Below, in pieces: positions 29,048 through 35,106 of a stretch of 35,106 nt of DNA. The stretch is from positions 1-35,106 of the forward strand of contig CALJPD010000021.1 in NCBI GenBank assembly GCA_937981355.1. The letters are read 5' to 3'. The DNA is from an uncultured Candidatus Saccharibacteria bacterium. GTDB taxonomy: Bacteria > Patescibacteriota > Saccharimonadia > Saccharimonadales > Saccharimonadaceae. Numbering within the stretch: position 1 is the stretch's first letter; every line of letters begins with the position of its first letter. The notes below the pieces were generated by a model that was given only the letters and a program-made list of their open reading frames with translations, was not told the DNA's origin and made no database searches. The position numbers and the translations under genes were made by a program.

Positions 29048-29389
29048 ATGGGCCGTTTATCACAACAATTTGCAACCAAAGTAAGTCTAGCCATGCTAGC
29101 CGACAAGTACGGCAAGCTATGGAAAGACGCCTACATCGAGATTGCACCATTAACCATGAAGCAGCTGCCAGAGCTACGCAACTTCCAGGGCGAAGCTAGT
29201 GCAGACGGCGAGCTAACCGACGACCAGACAGCGCAGTTGCTGCCTATGGTCAAAAAGGGTTTTGTGGGTGGCAAGATCGTCTTTAATGGTGAGCTAGTAG
29301 ACGCAGAAGCTGACGACCTGGACGATTTGCCAGTGTCCGCAGCCTCACAAGTGATTGTGGCAGCGGTTGGTGCTACTGACCCAAAATAG
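29048..29389 (+). CDS. Tail assembly chaperone, short form (gpG-like)
   Basis: A 113-residue acidic protein (APLTMKQLPELRNFQGE, DDQTAQLLPMVKKGFVGG) between tube and tape measure genes with GAAAGGA upstream. It ends ...DPK at a TAG directly after a slip site. In siphoviruses this gene makes a short chaperone and a longer frameshifted one that together fold the tape measure. Confidence 0.8.
   Translation: MGRLSQQFATKVSLAMLADKYGKLWKDAYIEIAPLTMKQLPELRNFQGEASADGELTDDQTAQLLPMVKKGFVGGKIVFNGELVDAEADDLDDLPVSAASQVIVAAVGATDPK
29380..29386 (+). promoter_or_regulatory. -1 frameshift site of tail chaperone
   Basis: C-CCA-AAA immediately before TAG (29387-29389). Both tRNAs can re-pair in the -1 frame (CCC, AAA). 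The -1 frame is open from 29380 to 29628 with an upstream stop at 29377, exactly the window expected for gpG/gpGT programmed frameshifting. Confidence 0.85.
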
Positions 29390-29628
29390 TTAGCGACTTG
29401 GAGCGCGTCATTTACTACGATAGGCCGGCGAAGGAAGCAGCCACACTGGACTTGCTAACTCGCCGGCGTTATCGTAAAGAGTTTGGGCTAACCGCCCAAG
29501 AGATGGACGACGAGCCGGTCGCAGAGGTTAATTACATGATGAAGATATTCTACCTTGAAGACAAGCGGAGCGAGTACGAGAATAAAAAGGCAATGCGCCA
29601 GAATGGCAGCGTAAACAACCATGGCTAA
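29387..29628 (+). CDS. Tail assembly chaperone, frameshift extension (gpT-like)
   Basis: The -1 frame extension adds about 80 residues (IVSDLERVIYYDRP, then LLTRRRYRKEFGLTAQEMDDEP, ending RQNGSVNNHG), for a fused protein of about 193 residues. No ribosome site precedes the internal TTG at 29398, so it is made by frameshifting, not as a separate gene. The extension overlaps the tape measure start by eight bases. Confidence 0.8.
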
Positions 29629-32056
29629 TACTATACAGATTATTATCAAGGCACGAGACCAAGCCACCCAAGAGATGGATAGGGTGAGTGCTGCCTCTGG
29701 GAAGCTTAAAAAGCACCTAGAGCCTGTTGGTTCGGCTATGAAGCTTGTGGGCGCTGGTGCATTAGCTGCCGGTGTAGCCTCTGTGAAGATGGCCGGCGAC
29801 TACGAGCAAGGCTTGAACATATTCAAATCAGTATCTGGCGCTACAGCGCAGCAGATGGCTATGGTGGCCGCTAAAGCGCGTGAGTTAGGCCAAGATGCAT
29901 CTTTGCCTGGTGTTAGTGCTAGAGACGCCGCAAACGCGATGACAGAGCTATCAAAGGCAGGTTTGTCGGTGAATGACACGCTAGCCGCATCAAAGGGTGT
30001 TATGTCGCTCGCTAAAGCGGGCCAGATTGACGTGGCAGATGCTGCTACTATCGCAGCACAGGCCCTAAACGCTTTCAAATTGAAAGGAAGCGACGCCGGC
30101 AAGGTTGCTGACGTTCTCGCTAACGGTGCTAACGCCTCCGCTACGGATATTCGTGGCTTGTCTCTAGGCCTCCAACAGTCCGCAGCTGTTGCTAGCCAGT
30201 TTGGTATATCACTAGAGGATACAGTGACAGTGCTCGGATTGTTCGCTAACCGCGGTATGCAAGGTTCTGATGCTGGTACATCGCTTAAAACAATGCTTAT
30301 TGCGCTTGCTAGCCCAAGCAAAAACGCCGCTAAAGCTATGCAATCGCTTGGTGTTAGCGCTTATGACGCGCAAGGTAAGTTCGTTGGGCTACGCCAGTTC
30401 GCTATAAACCTCCAAAAGGGCTTATCCGGGCTCACAGAGAAGCAAAAACAGGCAACATTGGCCACTATATTCGGTACTGATGCCTTCCGTGCGGCTGCTT
30501 TCCTCGCTGACTCTGCCGGCGGTAAATATGACGAGATGGCAAGAGCTATCGGACGTTCTGGGGCTGCTATGGAGCTTGCAAAGGCGCAAAATAGCGGCTT
30601 TAACGGTGCGCTAGACAACCTAAAGAGCACACTAGAGACTGTCGCCACTGATGTTGGTATGAAATTGCTGCCACCTCTTACAAAGATGATCAAGCAGCTT
30701 GCCGACTCTGGCGCTATAGAGGCTTTCGGTAATATCCTACAAGCCTTAGTGCCATGGATTGGTGCAGTAGCATCGGCTTTTGTTGCGCTGAAGATAGGAA
30801 CGGTTATACAGTGGTTCGTCAATCTAGGCAAAGAGGTAGCAAAGGCGGGCAGTTTTGTAAAAGCCCTTGGCGTTTTGATTAAAGGTAACCCAATCGGCTT
30901 TTGGCTTTCTGTTATTGCAGCAGTTGTAACCGCACTTATTACTCTTGAAAATGAATTTCACGTATTTAGTAATGCTATCAACTGGGTAAAAGAGGCTTGG
31001 GGCAGCATGACTAAATGGTTTGGCGATTTGTTTACAGCAATAGGTAACAAAGCGAAGCAAATATGGAGCGATATATCAAAAGTATTTACAGATGTATGGA
31101 ACGGGATTGCCCAAACATTGACCAGTATATGGGGCACTATAGTTGATGTATTTAACAATGTAGTTAACTTTATACGAGAGTGGGGCCCGACTATTCTAGC
31201 CGTAATATTCTGGCCGTTCTCCCTGGCGATCGGGCTTATAATCACGTTTAAAGACCAAATTATGGCTGTTTTAACCGGTTTATGGAATGGCATCGTTACA
31301 GGGTTTAACTTTGTAGCTGATATTGTTAAAGGTGTTTTGACCGTGCTTGCCGGTGTGATTTTAGGGATATGGTATGGCATAGAGGCCGGTGCAAATGTTG
31401 TGATACAAGGAATATCGGCTGCCGTCCAAGCTGGTGTAGGTTTCGTACAGGCTATTTGGTCGCCTGTTCCCGGTTTCTTTGCTGGTATTTGGAGCGGTAT
31501 ACAAAACGTTTTCCGTCCCGTTGGGCAATTCTTTAGTGGAGTTTTCCAGTGGGCTGCTAGCGGTGCTAATAGCGCATTAAACACTATTGTGGGTGTTGCA
31601 AGTGGCGTGTATAACGCAGTAGTTGGTTTTTTCCGTCCTATTGGTATAGTAGCCGGCAACATGATCGGCGGTACTATCCGTGGTGTCGTCAACGGAATCA
31701 TTGACCTTGTGCAAGGCGGCTTAAACCATTTTATCAACATGATCAACGGTGCGGCCGGTATCATCAACAAAATACCTGGCGTGCACATTCCTGGGATTCC
31801 GCATATTGGCTTGCCTCGTCTCGCCTTTGGTGCGAAAAACTACGCCGGTGGTGTCACCCTGGTTGGAGAGCGCGGCCCTGAGCTGGTTAACCTGCCAAAG
31901 GGTGCTGACGTGTATACTGCTACACAAACCGCGAACGCCTTCCGGAATAGTCGAGGCGGTGGCGGCGGTGTTACAATACAACACATGGAAGTACACAACG
32001 ACGTTGATGCGCATAATGTAATAGAGCAAATCGGCTGGAGGCTAGCAAGAGGATGA
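29621..32056 (+). CDS. Tape measure protein (TP901 type)
   Basis: An 811-residue tape measure. Residues about 55-350 carry the TP901 core (YEQGLNIFKSVSGAT, ARELGQDASLPGVSARDAANAMTELSKAGLS, LGLFANRGMQGSDAGTSLKTML, IFGTDAFRAAAFLA). Several hydrophobic stretches follow (about 370-400, 418-440, 535-610), then a Gly-rich C-terminus with LVGERGPELVNLPKGADVYTATQT. It sets tail length and may enter the membrane on DNA injection. It lacks a lysozyme domain. The ribosome site is weak, consistent with coupling to the chaperone extension. Confidence 0.9.
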   Translation: MANTIQIIIKARDQATQEMDRVSAASGKLKKHLEPVGSAMKLVGAGALAAGVASVKMAGDYEQGLNIFKSVSGATAQQMAMVAAKARELGQDASLPGVSARDAANAMTELSKAGLSVNDTLAASKGVMSLAKAGQIDVADAATIAAQALNAFKLKGSDAGKVADVLANGANASATDIRGLSLGLQQSAAVASQFGISLEDTVTVLGLFANRGMQGSDAGTSLKTMLIALASPSKNAAKAMQSLGVSAYDAQGKFVGLRQFAINLQKGLSGLTEKQKQATLATIFGTDAFRAAAFLADSAGGKYDEMARAIGRSGAAMELAKAQNSGFNGALDNLKSTLETVATDVGMKLLPPLTKMIKQLADSGAIEAFGNILQALVPWIGAVASAFVALKIGTVIQWFVNLGKEVAKAGSFVKALGVLIKGNPIGFWLSVIAAVVTALITLENEFHVFSNAINWVKEAWGSMTKWFGDLFTAIGNKAKQIWSDISKVFTDVWNGIAQTLTSIWGTIVDVFNNVVNFIREWGPTILAVIFWPFSLAIGLIITFKDQIMAVLTGLWNGIVTGFNFVADIVKGVLTVLAGVILGIWYGIEAGANVVIQGISAAVQAGVGFVQAIWSPVPGFFAGIWSGIQNVFRPVGQFFSGVFQWAASGANSALNTIVGVASGVYNAVVGFFRPIGIVAGNMIGGTIRGVVNGIIDLVQGGLNHFINMINGAAGIINKIPGVHIPGIPHIGLPRLAFGAKNYAGGVTLVGERGPELVNLPKGADVYTATQTANAFRNSRGGGGGVTIQHMEVHNDVDAHNVIEQIGWRLARG

Positions 32057-32880
32057 TCATTAAACTAAACAACTTTGTAATAAACGATCGGGAGAGCAGA
32101 TTCTACCTGGACACAGTAAAGGGTTTTGCCATTCCTGAGATTCGTACGAGCAGCGCCGTCTTGACTGAGAGAGACGGCGGCTACGTCGCCTCACAGTTTT
32201 ATGGTATGCGCAAAGTGTCTATACGGGGGCGCATATTCGGTGAAGATGAAGCGGAGCTAGAAGAGAAGCGCAAAGAGATTATGGCGGCTGTGCGGCAAAG
32301 ATCAATCGCTATTGAGCTAATTACCAATGCTGGTAACTCGTACTTGGTAAACGGCCACCTGACAGATTCCGAGATGGACTTTGACCGTCTTATCAACAGT
32401 TCGGACTTTCGCTTTGAGTTTCTATGTCCTGACCCCGTTATCTATGACAACACAGACGGTACAGCGCTATCTGTGCAGGTTGGCAAGCAGCGTGGTGGTG
32501 GTTACATATTCCCGTACGTCTTACCTGTTGAGTGGCAGTCTGGTAGTGGTGAGGTTACAGCGCGTAACAACGGTAACACTCCAGTAAAGCCTGTGATCAA
32601 GTTTAAGGGCAGTATGACCGACCCAACACTGATTAATGTGACTACTGGCAAGCTTGTGCAGTTGTCTGGCTTTAGCGTGCCTGAAGGTAGCGAGGTTGTC
32701 GTTGACACCCGTACCCGCAGCGTCCTACTAAACGGCGGTAATATCTTTGATAAGTTGAGTGACCAAAGCACGTTCTTTAGCTTACAGCCTGGCGATAACG
32801 TATTTAGGCTGGAGAGCGCGAGTGGCGCTGACACAGTAGTAGCTATCGTTGAGTGGCGTAACGGTTTCATGGGGGTATAG
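32053..32880 (+). CDS. Distal tail protein (Dit-like)
   Basis: A 275-residue protein of the siphovirus distal tail family: RTSSAVLTERDGGYVASQFYGMRKVSIRGRIFG then DFRFEFLCPDPVIYDN in the N-terminal ring domain, and a beta-sandwich C-terminus (KPVIKFKGSMTDPTLINVTTGK... LQPGDNVFRLESASG). It overlaps the tape measure stop by four bases (ATGA). It forms the hub between tube and baseplate. Confidence 0.82.
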   Translation: MIIKLNNFVINDRESRFYLDTVKGFAIPEIRTSSAVLTERDGGYVASQFYGMRKVSIRGRIFGEDEAELEEKRKEIMAAVRQRSIAIELITNAGNSYLVNGHLTDSEMDFDRLINSSDFRFEFLCPDPVIYDNTDGTALSVQVGKQRGGGYIFPYVLPVEWQSGSGEVTARNNGNTPVKPVIKFKGSMTDPTLINVTTGKLVQLSGFSVPEGSEVVVDTRTRSVLLNGGNIFDKLSDQSTFFSLQPGDNVFRLESASGADTVVAIVEWRNGFMGV

Positions 32881-32881
32881 C

Positions 32882-33994
32882 ATGGACTTTAAACACGGCA
32901 GCGATTACGCATTTGAGTTATGGCACAAGAACGGCCAGAAGCTCGCAGACATTACCCACCTCTGTAAAAACCGGCGCTACTCTACTGAGCGCAACGAAGC
33001 TGACACTATCGAGTTTATGGTAGACCTACACGAGTTTGAGCGATACTGTGCTGGAATCGGTACACCTCCACAGTCTCTACTTTACCCGCTACAGACAGAT
33101 GTGCGGGTAAAACGTAACGGTGTATACATTGTAGGCGGCCAAGTCACGTCTACTACCATAAAGATCGACCAGGAGGCCGACATTGAAGTACGCGTAACTG
33201 GCTACCTTAATATGCTAAAAGACCGCCTAGTAACCAATGAGTACCGCCAGACGGACGCCGCAGAGATTGCACTAGACCTTGTACGCCGTATCCAGAGCGA
33301 TAGCGCTGGTGATATGGGCATTGAAGTACCACACGACGGTCAATATATGACCGGCAAGCTACGCGACCGTACATACAAACGCGCTGACGTTAAAGATAAG
33401 ATACTAAAGCTTACTAACCTTATTGATGGCAACTTTGACGTAAGGGTTACCCCTGACAAGAAATTTTACACGCTGCCTACCTTTGGCTCGCCTCGTACTG
33501 ACATTGAGTTTGTCGTTGGTGGCCCTGAAGGCAACGTAAAGAGCGCAACCATCGAACGTTCGGCTACCAGTGTGTACAACAAAATTTGGGGGCTTGGTTC
33601 TGGCTTTGGCGATGACCAAATCGTATCAGTGCAGAGTGACCCGCTGAGCATTAATGCTTACTATACCCGCGAAAAGGTAGTGACATTCAACAGCGTCAAA
33701 GAGCAAAGCACCCTAAACCAAAACACCGCCGCTGCTGTAGCCAAGTACTCTACCATGCTTGAGATTCCCAAGATCACCGTAACCGGGCGTGAGTTTGATA
33801 CAAACTACATCAAGGTAGGTGACTACATACCTGTGCGCACAAGCGGCCATAGTATGATCGAGGGGCTGAATAAGGTGTACCAGGTGCAAAAGATTGAGGT
33901 GCATCTGGACGATAACGGTTTTGAAGAGCAGATAGAAGTGTACCTAGACGACTTTACAGTACCGCAGATCCAAGAGGATCAAGACGATGACTAG
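32882..33994 (+). CDS. Tail-associated baseplate hub protein (Tal-like)
   Basis: A 370-residue protein beginning MDFKHGSDYAFELWHKNG, with ITHLCKNRRYSTERNEADTIEFMVD and later LVTNEYRQTDAAEIALDLV; the pattern fits the Gp37-like/Tal N-terminal hub proteins found in actinophages and Firmicutes phages. It lacks a visible C-terminal peptidase, unlike long Tal proteins. ATG at 32882 directly follows the Dit stop; an upstream in-frame ATG inside Dit is rejected. Confidence 0.75.
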   Translation: MDFKHGSDYAFELWHKNGQKLADITHLCKNRRYSTERNEADTIEFMVDLHEFERYCAGIGTPPQSLLYPLQTDVRVKRNGVYIVGGQVTSTTIKIDQEADIEVRVTGYLNMLKDRLVTNEYRQTDAAEIALDLVRRIQSDSAGDMGIEVPHDGQYMTGKLRDRTYKRADVKDKILKLTNLIDGNFDVRVTPDKKFYTLPTFGSPRTDIEFVVGGPEGNVKSATIERSATSVYNKIWGLGSGFGDDQIVSVQSDPLSINAYYTREKVVTFNSVKEQSTLNQNTAAAVAKYSTMLEIPKITVTGREFDTNYIKVGDYIPVRTSGHSMIEGLNKVYQVQKIEVHLDDNGFEEQIEVYLDDFTVPQIQEDQDDD

Positions 33995-34493
33995 ACTCGA
34001 TCGCTTATCTGAAAACACTTTGTATGAGGAGCTGAGACAACTCCAGATTGACTTTAGAGAGCTTAAGTATACACAACCCACCTCTGGTAAGAGCGGTGTG
34101 CGTACCTATGAGAGTGAGACAGGCAGAGTGTGGGACTACGACGGCACAATACCTAACGGCTCACGAGAGATTACGGTAACCTTTACCGGCAACGGCTCAC
34201 AAACACAGCCTATCGTAAACGGTTATATGTTTATGTATATGGGCATGATAAACCAGGACGCGTGGAGCTTTCCACAATACAGCTCGATACAAGGCGGCCT
34301 ATATTATGAGGATAGCGACGGTGCAGCCGTAACTGTGCGCAAGCTCATGGAAATTGACGAGTCACTAGCGGGCGACCCGCTAAAGACACGATGGAAAACG
34401 CTCATATTAAACACTGGTAACATTTGCCGCCTCCGCTTAAAGGCGCGAGTGCGTGGTACGTGCGCCGGTTATATAGAGGTAAGTGTAAAATGA
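33987..34493 (+). CDS. Small tail-tip protein, paralogue 1
   Basis: A 168-residue protein: N-terminal coiled helix (LSENTLYEELRQLQIDFREL), then SGKSGVRTYESETGRVWDYDG, then a beta-rich body. It shares this plan with the next two genes. Eight-base overlap with the Tal-like gene and ATGA with the next. Probably part of the baseplate or receptor-binding tip. Confidence 0.65.
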   Translation: MTRLDRLSENTLYEELRQLQIDFRELKYTQPTSGKSGVRTYESETGRVWDYDGTIPNGSREITVTFTGNGSQTQPIVNGYMFMYMGMINQDAWSFPQYSSIQGGLYYEDSDGAAVTVRKLMEIDESLAGDPLKTRWKTLILNTGNICRLRLKARVRGTCAGYIEVSVK

Positions 34494-34981
34494 CAATTGA
34501 GAGAATGAGCGAGCTACCGAGCGAGAAGCTCGAGGCTTTATTGTCCGAGCTAGAGAGGGAAATGGCAGAAATTAAAGAGTCTCAGATAATCAGTGGCGAC
34601 AATATGCGCTTTACTGAGAGTAGTACCAACGCCGTAGCCGACTGGCAAGGGCCACTGCCTCGTGGCGGACAGTTTGGCAATGCTGGTGCTAAATTCCTAC
34701 GAGTTACAGCCACCGCAAAACATAGTGAGGTGCTTTTTGCTGACATTATATTTGAGGCGCGGTACCCTGACGGCACGCTTGTATATGAGACAGACCAGAA
34801 GACAAAGCCGTTTGGCCAGTTCTTTAAGCGCATCATACAGCCATTACCGCTTGTGTCTAACCGCACAAACCAGGTAGAGTGGCTAGTTGGTGTGACTGGC
34901 ACAGCTGGGCAAACCGTGAGTATGAAAGTATACATAGTAGCAAACGATAATGTGGAAGTAGGAGTGGTAGAGCATGTCTAG
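34490..34981 (+). CDS. Small tail-tip protein, paralogue 2
   Basis: A 163-residue protein with N-terminal coiled helix (LPSEKLEALLSELEREMAEI), then SGDNMRFTESSTNAVADWQG, then a beta-rich body. I chose the ATG at 34490, overlapping the upstream stop as ATGA; a longer frame from 34424 lies inside the previous gene. Same plan as both neighbours. Confidence 0.65.
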   Translation: MTIERMSELPSEKLEALLSELEREMAEIKESQIISGDNMRFTESSTNAVADWQGPLPRGGQFGNAGAKFLRVTATAKHSEVLFADIIFEARYPDGTLVYETDQKTKPFGQFFKRIIQPLPLVSNRTNQVEWLVGVTGTAGQTVSMKVYIVANDNVEVGVVEHV

Positions 34982-35106
34982 GCTAGATATGATGACAGCT
35001 AACCGCCTTTACCAGCGTATCAATGCTTTGCGGCGATTCCGCGACGAGATAAAGCTGGGACAGCAGGGCCTTGGTAGTGACAGTGTGCGCACGAGTATCG
35101 TGCAGA
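34974..35106 (+). CDS. Small tail-tip protein, paralogue 3, 5' part
   Basis: Starts at the ATG at 34974, eight bases inside the previous gene, and encodes a coiled helix (MTANRLYQRINALRRFRDEI) and the GSDSVRTSI segment before the window ends. It continues in frame at base 1 of the window because the contig is circular. Helix plus V-R-T motif matches the two preceding genes. Confidence 0.75.
   Translation, partial: MSRLDMMTANRLYQRINALRRFRDEIKLGQQGLGSDSVRTSIVQ
35087..35106. repeat. Terminal direct repeat, right copy (circular join)
   Basis: Identical to bases 1-20. Removing one copy gives a closed circle with the tail gene intact. Confidence 0.9.

Noticed and set aside
30958..31788. A 276-codon frame opposite the tape measure gene
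   Set aside because: It has low-complexity composition with many Pro and Thr, no ribosome site, and lies entirely antisense to a well-supported gene.

Overview
The window is a complete, circular-assembling siphovirus genome. Its first 20 bases are repeated as its last 20, and one tail gene reads in frame across the join, so about 35,086 bases are unique. The modules in order are terminase, HK97-type portal fused to a MuF domain, prohead protease with embedded scaffold, HK97-fold capsid, neck, tail tube, frameshifted tail chaperone, tape measure, Dit-like and Tal-like proteins. This is a long-tailed, non-contractile phage. Genes use the standard bacterial code, GAAAGGA-type ribosome sites and sigma70-like TTGACT/TATAAT promoters. 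A WhiB-family regulator, a protein family otherwise tied to Actinobacteria and their phages, is the best host clue. Base composition looks balanced rather than GC-rich, so a moderate-GC actinobacterium is the first guess. A Saccharibacteria-like host living on actinobacteria is a weaker alternative.

Layout. A replication origin lies near 11.85-12.0 kb: four 22-bp iterons followed by an AT-rich stretch with 13-mer repeats. From it, genes run in two directions and converge near 3.7-4.0 kb. Leftward (11.76 to 4.03 kb): a small 2-TM protein, a membrane-anchored lysozyme-like protein and a GH16-like protein. Then comes a tightly packed early operon of about sixteen small genes including WhiB and a VRR-NUC nuclease, then an ERF annealing-protein operon, then one last small gene. 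Rightward (12.2 kb through the join to 3.74 kb): replication initiator operon, a small regulator operon, a ParB-like/methylase-like protein, a middle operon ending in SSB, the late structural genes, tail tip proteins, and a lysis cassette (1-TM protein, collagen-like protein, holin candidate, CHAP endolysin).

Regulation. Six promoters carry the same 13-bp asymmetric element (AACGTCGTGCATA or its reverse complement) inside the spacer between -35 and -10, in both orientations. This looks like a phage-wide operator. Most of these promoters sit directly against a terminator, and one terminator/promoter block is duplicated at 4.3 and 9.8 kb. The rep promoter, the leaderless terminase promoter and two promoters at the convergent junction lack the element. 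The junction promoters appear to make two short structured RNAs.

Recoding is a second theme. A canonical C CCA AAA slip site joins the two tail chaperone frames. An in-frame A AAA AAG within a ten-A run sits between the portal and MuF domains. A strong internal start would yield a free scaffold from the protease gene. No integrase was found. The iteron origin, operator regulon and ParB-like domain make an extrachromosomal (phage-plasmid) lifestyle possible but unproven.
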